From assembly GCA_028877275.1 (NCBI GenBank), contig JAPPFP010000009.1, positions 124,001 through 188,000 on the forward strand: a DNA stretch of 64,000 bases. Direction: 5' to 3'. Of the stretch, positions 35,436 through 44,187 are shown piece after piece. The notes under the pieces were generated by a model, which ran no database searches, had not been told where the DNA came from, and saw only the letters and a list, made by a program, of their open reading frames with translations. The translations under genes were made by a program, and so were the position numbers. Numbering within the stretch: the first letter of the stretch is position 1; every line of letters begins with the position of its first letter. This stretch comes from Acidobacteriota bacterium (lineage in GTDB: Bacteria; Acidobacteriota; Thermoanaerobaculia; Multivoradales; Multivoraceae).

Positions 35436-36461
35436 ATGGCGGAGCGGGTTCTGGTCACCGGCGGAGCCGGCTTCATCGGCAGCCACACCTGTGTCGAGCT
35501 TCTGGCCGCCGGCTGGGACGTCACGGTCGTCGACGACCTTTCGAACAGCTCGCCCGAAGCGCTGCGCCGGGTCCAGGAACTGGCGGGCCGGAGCCTGCGC
35601 TTCGTCGAAGGGGACCTACTCGACGAGGATGTGCTCGAGCGCGCGTTCGGCGAGGTCGGCTGCGCGGCGGTCATCCACTTTGCCGCGAAGAAGGCGGTGG
35701 GTGAGTCCTGCGTCGACCCGCTCGGCTACTACCGGACGAACGTGGCGGGCACGATCAGTCTCTTGCGGGCGATGCGTCGTCACGATGTCCGCCGGCTCGT
35801 GTTCTCGTCGTCCGCGACGGTCTACGGCGACCCGGAGCCGGGCGCCTGTCCGCTGGCGGAGAGCGCGCCACTCAGACCCTCCAATCCCTACGGCCACACG
35901 AAGCTCCACGTCGAGCGCCTGCTGCGCGACCTCGCGGCGTCGGAGGACGACTGGCGAATCCTGTCGCTGCGCTACTTCAATCCGGCCGGAGCCCACCCGA
36001 GTGGCCGGATTGGCGAGGATCCGCGGGGCCTGCCGGAGAACCTGCTGCCTGGGGCCATGCAGGTCGCCGTGGGCAGGCTGCCGCAGCTACGGGTGTTCGG
36101 GACGGACTATCCGACCCGGGACGGCACGGCGATCCGGGACTATCTCCACGTCGTCGACGTGGCGACGGGGCACCTGCGGGCCCTGGACCACCTGCCGGCG
36201 GTCAACGGCTGCGCCGAGTACAACCTCGGGACCGGTTGCGGGGTCACGGTGTTCGAGGTGCTCGAGGCCGTGAGACGGGCCAGCGGCCGGGAGATCCCGA
36301 CGGTGCGCGAAGGGCGGCGGCAGGGTGACGCGACGGAAGTATGGGCGGATCCGACGCTCGCGGGTCGCGACCTCGCGTGGAAGGCGGAGCGCGGCCTGGA
36401 CGACATCTGCGTCGACGCCTGGCGCTGGCAGAGCGCGAACCCCGAGGGGTACGCGAGTTGA
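35436..36461 (+). CDS. galE: UDP-glucose 4-epimerase
   Basis: The 341-residue protein has the NAD motif VLVTGGAGFIGSHTC, VVDDLSNSS, IHFAAKKAVGES, FSSSATVYGDP and the catalytic Tyr-Lys in NPYGHTKLHVERLL, then LRYFNPAGAHPSGRIGEDP. It interconverts UDP-glucose and UDP-galactose for surface polysaccharides or galactose use. It leads a five-gene chain in which each stop overlaps the next start, so these genes are almost surely one transcript. Confidence 0.95.
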   Translation: MAERVLVTGGAGFIGSHTCVELLAAGWDVTVVDDLSNSSPEALRRVQELAGRSLRFVEGDLLDEDVLERAFGEVGCAAVIHFAAKKAVGESCVDPLGYYRTNVAGTISLLRAMRRHDVRRLVFSSSATVYGDPEPGACPLAESAPLRPSNPYGHTKLHVERLLRDLAASEDDWRILSLRYFNPAGAHPSGRIGEDPRGLPENLLPGAMQVAVGRLPQLRVFGTDYPTRDGTAIRDYLHVVDVATGHLRALDHLPAVNGCAEYNLGTGCGVTVFEVLEAVRRASGREIPTVREGRRQGDATEVWADPTLAGRDLAWKAERGLDDICVDAWRWQSANPEGYAS

Positions 36462-37120
36462 GCGGAGACGGCGGGCCGGCCCCCGGGAATGCGCCGCTCG
36501 AGGTGTTCGTCTACTACGACTTCGCCTCCAGCCTGAGCTACGTGGCGCACCGGGTGCTGGCGCGGATCGACGAACCGCTCGCGGCGGAGCGCGTCGACTT
36601 GCGGTGGAAGGCGATCGACCTGACCGGGGTCGGGAACTTCCAGCGCGGCAGGCTTCTCGACCCGGCGCGGCGGCAGAGTCTGCTGAGGGTAGCGGCGGCG
36701 TTGGACGTTGACTTCGATCCGCCGGCGCGCTGGCCCGACTCGCGCCTTGCCGGCGAGGTCGCGGTGGTCCTGGACCAACGAATCGATCGCGGACTCGAGC
36801 CGGCGATCGAACGGGAATGGCGGGATGCCGCCTTCGCGGCGCACTACGAGCAGCGGAGCGAGATCGAAGACCTGCTGCGGGACTTCGCGCGCCGCGTCCC
36901 CTTCCCGCTTGGCGCCGCCGACGATCTCGCTTCGGGCCGCCGGCTGGCCGAGGTCACCCGCAGCGCGGTGGCGGCCGGAGTCGAGGGCGTGCCGACCCTG
37001 ATGCTCGACGTCTTCCCGCTGTGCGGCATCCACGACGAGGAGACGATGCTGGGGATGATCCGGCGCTACGCCCGCCGGCGCCGTCGGCTGGAGGCGGACG
37101 CCGCTGCCGGGGTCAATTGA
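36458..37120 (+). CDS. DsbA-family thioredoxin-like protein lacking CXXC
   Basis: The 220-residue product begins LEVFVYYDFASSLSYVAHRV, has an inserted helical region, and ends AAGVEGVPTLMLD, the cis-proline loop of DsbA/HCCA-isomerase-like thioredoxin folds. The active-site dipeptide is replaced by Ser, so a disulfide role is unlikely; 2-hydroxychromene-2-carboxylate isomerase or GST-kappa-like chemistry is more plausible. TTG at 36458 overlaps the galE stop (TTGA), and its own stop overlaps the next start. Specific substrate unknown. Confidence 0.75.
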   Translation: MSGDGGPAPGNAPLEVFVYYDFASSLSYVAHRVLARIDEPLAAERVDLRWKAIDLTGVGNFQRGRLLDPARRQSLLRVAAALDVDFDPPARWPDSRLAGEVAVVLDQRIDRGLEPAIEREWRDAAFAAHYEQRSEIEDLLRDFARRVPFPLGAADDLASGRRLAEVTRSAVAAGVEGVPTLMLDVFPLCGIHDEETMLGMIRRYARRRRRLEADAAAGVN

Positions 37121-38853
37121 TGCGGCTTCTCGCTTTGGTCGCCGCTGCATCTGCGATCCTCGGCTGTGCGCCGGAGGAAAGCGCTCCAGAGCCGGCGGCA
37201 GCGCCGTCGACGGACGTGGCGGCCGAGGGCGGCGTGCGGTTCGTCGACGTGACCGCCGAAACCGGCCTCGACTTCGTCCACGCGACCGGCTCGGCCGGGA
37301 TGTTCCCGATGCCGGCGATCATGGGCGGCGGCGTCGCTGCGTTCGACGCGGACGGCGACGGCCTTCTCGACCTCTACTTCCCGAACGCGGGTACCGAGAT
37401 CGCCGGTGAGGCCGGGCGCAACCGCTTCTACCAGCAGCGGCCCCGTGGCCGCTTCGTCGACGCGACCGCGGGGTCCGGGCTCGACAACCCGGGCTACGGC
37501 ATGGGCGCCGCGGTCGGGGACATCGACAACGACGGCGATCTCGATCTCTACGTGACGAACCTGGGCCCCGACGTGCTCTACCGGAACGAGGGCGGCGGTC
37601 GCTTCGTCGACGCGACGGAGGAGTTCGGTGTCGCCACCCCCGGTTGGTCGACCTCGGCGGCGTTCTTCGACGCGGACGTCGACGGCTGGCTCGACCTGTA
37701 CGTGGCCCGCTACGTCCAGTGGAACGAGGCCCGTGAGTGCCAGGTCCAGGGCGGCCGGGTCGACTACTGCGGTCCACAGCAGTTCGAGGGCGAGGCGGAC
37801 GTGTTCTACCGGAACGAGGGCGGCCGGCGCTTCGTCGATCGCAGCCGGGACGCCGGCCTTTCGCTGATCGAGGACGCCGGCCTCGGCGTTGTCGCCGCCG
37901 ACCTCGACGAGGACGGACGGCCCGATGTCTACGTCGCCAACGACGCCGATCCGAACCAGCTCTGGATCAACCGTGGCGACGGGCTCTTCGAGGACGACGC
38001 GGTGCTGCTCGGCGCGGCCTACAATCGGTTCGGTGTCGGCGAGGCGGGAATGGGCATAGCACTGGGTGACATCGACGGGGACCGGGACCTCGACCTGTTC
38101 CTGAGTCACCTGATCGAGGAGACGAACACGCTGTACGTGAACCTGGGCGGAACGCCGGGGGCGACGGACGGCTTCGAGGACCGGGCAGCCGAGGCCGGTC
38201 TCGCGGCGCCGAGCACGCCGTACACGGGCTTCGGCTCCGCTTTCTTCGACGCCGACAACGACGGGGATCTGGATCTGGCCGTGGTCAACGGAGCGGTCAA
38301 GCGGCGCCCGGAGGTGCTGTCGGAACGAGACGACTGGTTCTGGCGCGGATACGCCGAGCCGAACCTGCTGATGCTCGGCGACGGCGCCGGCGTCTTCGCC
38401 GATGGCAGCGCCGCTTCCGGCGACTTCGGGACGGCGCTCGACGTGAGCCGCGGCCTGGTTCCGTTCGATCTGGAAGGCGACGGCGATCTGGATCTGCTGG
38501 TCAGCAACCTCGAGGGACCGGCGCGCGTCTACCGCAACGAGACGATCACGGAGGCCGAGACGGAGGCTCGAACCTGGACCGGATGGGTGCGGTTGCGCGT
38601 GATCGACCCGGAGTTGCGTCGCACGGCGATCGGCGCCTCGGTCTTAGCCAGGATCGACGGCCGTCCGCTCCGGCGCCTCGTACTGCCGCTCGGCGGCTAC
38701 CTGACCGGCGGCGAAGCGCCAGTCCACATCGGCCTCGGCGACGCGGCCGCCGTCGAGCACTTCGAGGTGACCTGGCCCGGCGGCACGCTCGAGACCTTTG
38801 ACGGCGCCGCCAGCGGCAGCGAAGTGACTCTCCTCCGCGGAGAAGGCCGATGA
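37120..38853 (+). CDS. CRTAC1/ASPIC-UnbV repeat lipoprotein
   Basis: The 577-residue protein has a lipoprotein signal (VAAASAILGCAP). Seven calcium-loop repeats of the FG-GAP/VCBS kind follow, such as DADGDGLLDLYFPN, DIDNDGDLDLYVTN, DLDEDGRPDVYVAN and DLEGDGDLDLLVSN, forming a beta-propeller. The C-terminal part (TAIGASVLARIDGRPLRRLVLPLGGYLTGG...HIGLGDAAAVEHFEVTWPGG) is the ASPIC/UnbV domain. These extracellular proteins are abundant in Acidobacteriota-like genomes; function is mostly unknown. Two Cys in the third blade (ECQVQGGRVDYCG) probably form a disulfide. Confidence 0.88.
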   Translation: MRLLALVAAASAILGCAPEESAPEPAAAPSTDVAAEGGVRFVDVTAETGLDFVHATGSAGMFPMPAIMGGGVAAFDADGDGLLDLYFPNAGTEIAGEAGRNRFYQQRPRGRFVDATAGSGLDNPGYGMGAAVGDIDNDGDLDLYVTNLGPDVLYRNEGGGRFVDATEEFGVATPGWSTSAAFFDADVDGWLDLYVARYVQWNEARECQVQGGRVDYCGPQQFEGEADVFYRNEGGRRFVDRSRDAGLSLIEDAGLGVVAADLDEDGRPDVYVANDADPNQLWINRGDGLFEDDAVLLGAAYNRFGVGEAGMGIALGDIDGDRDLDLFLSHLIEETNTLYVNLGGTPGATDGFEDRAAEAGLAAPSTPYTGFGSAFFDADNDGDLDLAVVNGAVKRRPEVLSERDDWFWRGYAEPNLLMLGDGAGVFADGSAASGDFGTALDVSRGLVPFDLEGDGDLDLLVSNLEGPARVYRNETITEAETEARTWTGWVRLRVIDPELRRTAIGASVLARIDGRPLRRLVLPLGGYLTGGEAPVHIGLGDAAAVEHFEVTWPGGTLETFDGAASGSEVTLLRGEGR

Positions 38854-40217
38854 GCAGCGCGCAGCGTCGCTCCGACTGTCGGTGCGCCGGCCTTCTGGCC
38901 GGCATCCGCGGCGGCGTTATCGCTGCAAGCCTCCTCTCCCTCTCCGCCGTCAACGCTCATGCCGCCGAACTCCCCACCCCCGATCTCACCGCCGTCGAAC
39001 CCCGCGTACGCGCGGCCATCGAGAAGGAACTCGCCACCGCGGCCCGCGAACCCGACTCGCCCTCCACCTGGGGCCGGCTCGCCATGGCCCTCCATGCTCA
39101 CCAGTTCGACGACGAGGCCGCGGCCGCTTACACCGAGGCCGCGCGGCTGGCACCCGGCGACTTTCGCTGGATCTACCTGCGAGCGAACGTCGAAGAGGCG
39201 AGCGATCCGGTCGCGGCGACGGCGCTCTACCGTCGGGCCGTCGAAATCGACCCCAGCTACGCGCCGGCCCACATCCGGCTCGCTTCTGCTCTGGAGAAGA
39301 TCGGCTTCGCCGCCGATGCGGACGAGCACTACCGCGAAGCCGCCCGTCTCGAACCCGACAACGCGGTGGCCCATCTCGGCCTCGGCCGGCTCGCCCTCGC
39401 GCGCGGTGACGTCGATCAGGCCACGCGGCACCTCGAACGGGCATACGAACTGAGCCCCGAGACCCAGGCGATCGTCGCCATGCTGTCGCGCGCCCGGCAC
39501 CGTGCAGGCGACCGCGACGGGGCGAGGCGTCTCGCCCAGGCGGCGCGCGAGCTGCCGCCGTTGCTCCACCAGCGCGACCCGCGCCGGGCCGAGGTCGATC
39601 TGCTGGCGGTGGACTCGGAGAGCTTCCTGCGCCGGAGCAAGACCTACCGGGAAACGGGGCAGTTGCAGGCTTCGCTCGGGGAACTGCGGCGGCTGCTCGA
39701 ACTGGAACCCGGCAACGCCCAGGCGCACTTCGCGGCGGCCGGCGTTCACGACCGGATGAACCGCCCACGGGAAGCGGCCGCGGCCGCCCGCCGCGCTCTC
39801 GAACTCGATCCCGATCTGGCGGGTGGGCAGGCCGTGCTGGCGGGCGCCCTGTTCAAGCTCGGACAGTTCGGGGAGGCGGCTGCCGAGGCCGAGCGCGTCC
39901 TTGCCGAAGACCCGGCCGACATCCACATGCTGCTCGTCACGACGATGCTGGCGATGCGGGAGAACGACGTGGCGCGGGCTCTCGAGCGGCTCGACCGAGC
40001 GGCCGGGGTCGGCGCCTCCGAACCGCGGATGCGGGAACTGATGATTCAGCTCCAGCTCGAACTGGCGGACGCCCTGGGTGGCGCCGGCCTCTACGACGAC
40101 GCGGCCCGCCGGATCGAACAGGTGGTCGAGACGCTCGAACGGGCCGGCGCCGACGACGGCGAGCTGCAGGTACACCGGCGGCTGCTCGCCCGGTATCGCG
40201 AGAGGGCACGCGGATGA
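38850..40217 (+). CDS. Secreted tetratricopeptide-repeat protein
   Basis: The 455-residue protein has a signal-like N-terminus and about eight TPR units, e.g. AAAAYTEAARLAPGDFRWIYLRA, AATALYRRAVEIDPSYAPAHIRLA, ADEHYREAARLEPDNAVAHLGLG, ATRHLERAYELSPETQAIVAML and AAAAARRALELDPDLAGGQAVLAGAL. TPR proteins act as binding scaffolds. It overlaps the CRTAC1 gene by four bases (ATGA); propeller-TPR pairs of this kind probably act together outside the cytoplasm. Its residues near 10-22 (CRCAGLLAGIRGG) are encoded by a copy of the dispersed repeat, directly before the hydrophobic signal. Confidence 0.85.
   Translation: MSSAQRRSDCRCAGLLAGIRGGVIAASLLSLSAVNAHAAELPTPDLTAVEPRVRAAIEKELATAAREPDSPSTWGRLAMALHAHQFDDEAAAAYTEAARLAPGDFRWIYLRANVEEASDPVAATALYRRAVEIDPSYAPAHIRLASALEKIGFAADADEHYREAARLEPDNAVAHLGLGRLALARGDVDQATRHLERAYELSPETQAIVAMLSRARHRAGDRDGARRLAQAARELPPLLHQRDPRRAEVDLLAVDSESFLRRSKTYRETGQLQASLGELRRLLELEPGNAQAHFAAAGVHDRMNRPREAAAAARRALELDPDLAGGQAVLAGALFKLGQFGEAAAEAERVLAEDPADIHMLLVTTMLAMRENDVARALERLDRAAGVGASEPRMRELMIQLQLELADALGGAGLYDDAARRIEQVVETLERAGADDGELQVHRRLLARYRERARG
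38881..38914. repeat. Dispersed hairpin repeat inside a TPR gene
   Basis: GGTGCGCCGGCC followed by TTCT and GGCCGGCATCC has the same layout as copies 1 and 2, with stem GCCGGCC/GGCCGGC (38886-38892 and 38897-38903). The stem has changed on both sides, keeping pairing. It is read in frame near the start of the TPR gene. Confidence 0.65.
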
Positions 40218-41707
40218 GCGCGCCGGGACCGGAGACCGCAGTGCCGGTACGGGTCCGGGTGGCGCCGTCGCCGACCGGCGACCCCCACGTCGGCACCGCG
40301 TATCAGGCGCTCGTCAACCTGGCCTTCGCGCGCAGCCGCGGCGGCGTGTTCGTACTGCGGATCGAGGACACGGACCGCGCCCGCTCGAGCCGCGAGTCGG
40401 AGGCGGCGATCCTCGACGCCCTGCGCTGGCTGGGCCTGGACTGGGACGAGGGCCCGTACCGGCAGAGCGAGCGGCTGGAGTTGTACCGCTCGGAGGTCGA
40501 CCGTCTGCTCGCGGACGGCAGCGCCTACCGCTGCTTCTGCACCCGGGAGCGGCTCGACGAGATGCGCCGGGAGAACCGCGCGCAGCAGCGTTTCCCGGGC
40601 TACGACCGCCGGTGCCGGGACCTGCCGGTCGCCGAGTCCGAGCGCCGAGCGGCCGCGGGAGAGCCCCACACGATCCGCCTGGCCATGCCGACCGAGGGCG
40701 AATGCGTCATGCGGGACCTGCTACGCGGCGAGATCCGCCGCGAGTGGGAGCTGATCGACGACCAGGTGATCCTCAAGGCCGACGGCTATCCCACCTATCA
40801 CCTCGCGTGCGTCGTCGACGACCACGCGATGGGGATCAGCCACGTAATCCGCGGCGAAGAGTGGATCAACTCCCTGCCCAAGCACCTGCGCCTGTTCGAG
40901 GCGCTGGGTTACGAGCCGCCGGTCTTCTGCCACCTGCCGCTCCTGCGCAACAACGACGCGAACCGGTCGAAGCTCTCGAAGCGCCGCAACCCGACGTCGA
41001 TCACCTGGTTCCGGGACGCCGGCTTTCTTCCCGGTGCGCTGCTCAACTTCCTGGGACTCATGGTGTCGAGCCGCGCCGAGGGCGAGGAGAAGTTCAGCCT
41101 CGACCAGCTCGTGGACGGGTTTCGCCTGGAGGACATCTCGCTCGGAGGCCCCGTCTTCGACCTCGACAAGCTGCGCTGGCTGAACGCCCGCTACCTGCGC
41201 GAGGACTACGACGCCGACGGCCTGGCGGACCTCGTACGGGACTGGTCGATGGGGCAGGAGCGGCTTGCCGCGATCGCCGCCCTAGCGCAGCCGCGCCTGG
41301 AGACGCTCGGCGACTGGGGCCGGCTGACGAGCTTCCTGTTCGTCGACGCGCCCACGGTCGATCGGGAGAAGCTGGCGGTGAAGGGGCTCGAAGAGACCCA
41401 GATCGCCGAGACGTTTCAATTCATGCTGTGGACGCTGGAGCGCGAGCAGGAGTTCACTGCCGACGTCGTCCAGGGCCACTTCCGGCACCTGTCCGAAGTG
41501 CTCGGACTCAGTCTGCGTGACCTGACCCGGCCGTTCTACGTCGCCATGTCGGGCGAGGCCGCGTCGCTGCCCCTGTTCCAGTCGATGGAGATCCTCGGCC
41601 CGGACCTGGTGCGTGCCCGTATTCGCCACGCCATCGAGGCGCTCGGCGGCATCTCCGGCAAGCGGATGAAAAAGCTGCAGAAGCGCTTCGAGGCGCTAGC
41701 CGGCTGA
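40214..41707 (+). CDS. gltX: Glutamyl-tRNA synthetase
   Basis: The 497-residue class I synthetase has the HIGH-type motif [58 protein letters not shown] and the KMSKS-type motif KLSKR (253-257). It charges tRNA-Glu, which also feeds the C5 haem pathway through HemA. The start overlaps the TPR gene by four bases, which ties this housekeeping gene to the galE operon. It ends 12 bases inside the convergent glnS gene. Confidence 0.95.
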   Translation: MSAPGPETAVPVRVRVAPSPTGDPHVGTAYQALVNLAFARSRGGVFVLRIEDTDRARSSRESEAAILDALRWLGLDWDEGPYRQSERLELYRSEVDRLLADGSAYRCFCTRERLDEMRRENRAQQRFPGYDRRCRDLPVAESERRAAAGEPHTIRLAMPTEGECVMRDLLRGEIRREWELIDDQVILKADGYPTYHLACVVDDHAMGISHVIRGEEWINSLPKHLRLFEALGYEPPVFCHLPLLRNNDANRSKLSKRRNPTSITWFRDAGFLPGALLNFLGLMVSSRAEGEEKFSLDQLVDGFRLEDISLGGPVFDLDKLRWLNARYLREDYDADGLADLVRDWSMGQERLAAIAALAQPRLETLGDWGRLTSFLFVDAPTVDREKLAVKGLEETQIAETFQFMLWTLEREQEFTADVVQGHFRHLSEVLGLSLRDLTRPFYVAMSGEAASLPLFQSMEILGPDLVRARIRHAIEALGGISGKRMKKLQKRFEALAG

Positions 41708-43396
41708 CGCTTTCTGTGCCCGTTCGATCTTCGCCCACGTATCCCGCAGCGTCACCGTCCGGTTGAACACCGGCGCGCCGGGCGCGCTGTCCGGATCGAC
41801 GCAGAAGTAGCCGAGCCGCTCGAACTGGATCCGGTCGCCCGGAGCGGCTAGGGCAAGGCTGGGTTCGAGCTGGCAGTCCCTCAGGACCTCCAGGGACCCG
41901 GGGTTCAGATGATCCTCGATCTCGCCGGCCGCGCCGGCCGGATTCGGGTGGTTGAACAGCCGGTCGTAGAGCCGGACCTCGGCCCGGATCGCGTGCGCCG
42001 CCGATACCCAGTGCAGGGTGGCCTTGACCCTTCGACCGTCGGGCGCGTCGCCGCCGCGGGTCGCCGGATCGTAGGTGCAGCGGAGTTCTGTGACGTTGCC
42101 GTCGTCGTCCTCGATCACGTCGGTGCAGGTGATGAAGTAGGCGTAGCGGAGCCGCACTTCCCGGCCCGGTGCGAGCCGGAAGAACTTCCGTGGCGGGTCG
42201 CGCCGGAAGTCGTCGCGTTCGATGTACAGGACCCTGGAGAATGGCACCTTGCGAGTGCCGGCCGAGGCGTCCTCCGGGTTGTTGATCGCCTCGAGTTCCT
42301 CTTCGCGGTCGTCGGGGTAGTTCTCGATCACCACCTTGAGCGGCCGCAGCACGGCCATCGCCCTCGGCGCGGTCCGGTTCAGTTCGTTGCGGATCGCGAA
42401 CTCGAGCTGGCTGAGGTCGACGACCGAGTCGTTCTTCGTCAGGCCGACGCGCGCGCAGAGGTCGCGGATCGCTTCGGGCGGGCAGCCGCGGCGGCGGAGA
42501 GCGGTCAGCGTGGGCATCCGCGGATCGTCCCAGCCGTCGACCAGGCCTTCGTCGATCAGCCGCCTCAGCTTGCGCTTCGAGGTCAGTGTGTAGGTCAGGT
42601 TGAGGCGGGCAAACTCGATCTGCTGCGGCAGGTGGATGCCGTCGATGTGGTCGAGGAACCAGTCGTAGAGAGGCCGGTGGTCCTCGAACTCGAGGGTGCA
42701 CAGCGAGTGGGTCACGCCCTCGATCGCGTCGGACTGGCCGTGGGCCCAGTCGTACATGGGGTAGATGCACCACGTGGAGCCCGTGCGGTGGTGTTCCGCG
42801 TGCAGGATCCGGTAGAGCACCGGGTCGCGCAGGTTCATGTTCGACGAGGACATGTCGATCTTCGCGCGCAGTGTGTGCGTCCCGTTCGCGAACTCGCCGT
42901 TCTTCATCCGTTCGAAGAGGTCGAGGTTCTCCTCCACGGAGCGGTCGCGGTAGGGGCTGTCGCGGCCTGGCTCGTTCCAGCGCCCGCGGTAGGCGCGCGC
43001 CTCCTCCGGACTCAGGCTGCAGACGTAGGCCTTGTCCTTGCGGATCAGTTCCAGCGCCCACTCGTAGAGCTGGTCGAAGTAGTCCGACGCGTAGAGCGCC
43101 TCGCCGCCCCAGTCGAAGCCGAGCCAGCGCACGTCACGCTCGATCGCCTCGACGTACTCCGTGTCCTCCGCGGTCGGGTTCGTGTCGTCGAAGCGCAGGT
43201 TGCAGTGACCGCCGTACTCCTCGGCGACGCCGAAGTCGAGGCAGATCGCCTTCGCGTGGCCGATGTGCAGGTAACCGTTCGGCTCAGGCGGGAAACGCGT
43301 GACCACTCGGCCGCCGTGCTTGCCGGCCGCGACATCGGCGCGCACGCGTTCACGGATGAAGTCGAGGGGCCTGGTACTGGCGGAATCGTCGGACAT
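41696..43396 (-). CDS. glnS: Glutaminyl-tRNA synthetase
   Basis: The 566-residue protein has [77 protein letters not shown], and the C-terminal anticodon-binding barrels ([46 protein letters not shown]). GlnS charges tRNA-Gln directly; its presence means the organism need not rely on GatCAB for that tRNA. It is convergent with gltX, overlapping by 12 bases. A hairpin lies between its start and the regulator gene upstream. Confidence 0.96.
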   Translation of the reverse strand: MSDDSASTRPLDFIRERVRADVAAGKHGGRVVTRFPPEPNGYLHIGHAKAICLDFGVAEEYGGHCNLRFDDTNPTAEDTEYVEAIERDVRWLGFDWGGEALYASDYFDQLYEWALELIRKDKAYVCSLSPEEARAYRGRWNEPGRDSPYRDRSVEENLDLFERMKNGEFANGTHTLRAKIDMSSSNMNLRDPVLYRILHAEHHRTGSTWCIYPMYDWAHGQSDAIEGVTHSLCTLEFEDHRPLYDWFLDHIDGIHLPQQIEFARLNLTYTLTSKRKLRRLIDEGLVDGWDDPRMPTLTALRRRGCPPEAIRDLCARVGLTKNDSVVDLSQLEFAIRNELNRTAPRAMAVLRPLKVVIENYPDDREEELEAINNPEDASAGTRKVPFSRVLYIERDDFRRDPPRKFFRLAPGREVRLRYAYFITCTDVIEDDDGNVTELRCTYDPATRGGDAPDGRRVKATLHWVSAAHAIRAEVRLYDRLFNHPNPAGAAGEIEDHLNPGSLEVLRDCQLEPSLALAAPGDRIQFERLGYFCVDPDSAPGAPVFNRTVTLRDTWAKIERAQKASAG

Positions 43397-43414
43397 GGCG
43401 GGCGGCCGGGGCGC

Positions 43415-43433
43415 TTTGCTGCGAAGCAGCGAA
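43415..43433. terminator. Hairpin between the response-regulator gene and glnS
   Basis: TTTGCTGC (43415-43422) pairs with GCAGCGAA (43426-43433) across a GAA loop, with one G-T pair. It could end the two-component transcript coming from the right, but has no T-run. Confidence 0.4.
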
Positions 43434-43467
43434 GGTTATCGAATCGCCCCCAAACGGCGATCCGTCG

Positions 43468-44187
43468 TCAGCCGTCGAACCGATAGCCGAGCCCGTGCAC
43501 CGTGACGATGAACTCGGGCCGGCCCGGATTCGGCTCGATCTTCTGGCGCAGCGACGACACGTGGACGTCGACGGTGCGGGTCGTCGGCGTCGCGTCGTAG
43601 CCCCAGACCTCGTCGAGCAGGCGGTCGCGGTCATGGACCTGACCGCGGTGCTCGATCAGGAACCTGAGCAGGCGGTACTCGAGCGCCGAGCAGGCGATCT
43701 CGGCCTCGGAGCCGTCTGCCGCTGTTCGCCACACCTGGGCGCGGTCGAAGTCGACGCGGACGTTGCCGAAGCGATAGCCGCGGGCGGCGTCGGCCGCTGT
43801 TGGCGATGTCTGCGTTTCGGTCTGGCTCCGCCGCATCAGCGCCTCGATCCGAGCCAGCAGCTCCAGCGTCTCGAACGGCTTGGCGAGGTAGTCGTCGGCG
43901 CCCAGTTTCAGGCCGAGGACACGGTCGACGAGTTCGTTACGGGCCGTCAGCATCAGGATGGGAATGTCGGTGCCGTCCCGGCGTAGGTCCCGGCAGACAT
44001 CGAAACCGTTCTTGCCGGGGAGGTTGACGTCGAGCAGGACGACGTCGAAGCCGCCGTCCCTGGCCGACTGTTCGCCCGACGGGCCGTCGGCCGCGATGAC
44101 GACCTCATAGCCTTCCGCGGCCAGCCGGTCGCTCAGGGTGCGGGCAAGGCTGGGTTCGTCCTCGACCAGGAGCAGGCGCGCGCTCAT
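43468..44187 (-). CDS. OmpR/PhoB-family response regulator
   Basis: The 239-residue protein has a receiver domain with phospho-acceptor Asp53 (VVLLDVNLPG), acidic pocket VEDEP, and Lys in YLAKPFETLEL, followed by a winged-helix DNA-binding domain (CSALEYRLLRFLIEHRGQVHDRDRLLDEVWG, RTVDVHVSSLRQKIE, VHGLGYRF). It is the partner of the histidine kinase whose stop overlaps its ATG. A direct repeat upstream of the kinase and the Spy-like gene is a candidate binding site. Confidence 0.93.
   Translation of the reverse strand: MSARLLLVEDEPSLARTLSDRLAAEGYEVVIAADGPSGEQSARDGGFDVVLLDVNLPGKNGFDVCRDLRRDGTDIPILMLTARNELVDRVLGLKLGADDYLAKPFETLELLARIEALMRRSQTETQTSPTAADAARGYRFGNVRVDFDRAQVWRTAADGSEAEIACSALEYRLLRFLIEHRGQVHDRDRLLDEVWGYDATPTTRTVDVHVSSLRQKIEPNPGRPEFIVTVHGLGYRFDG

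Noticed and set aside
41909..43486. 525-codon plus-strand frame opposite glnS
   Set aside because: Val/Asp/Arg-rich shadow composition, no domain, while glnS is full-length and conserved.
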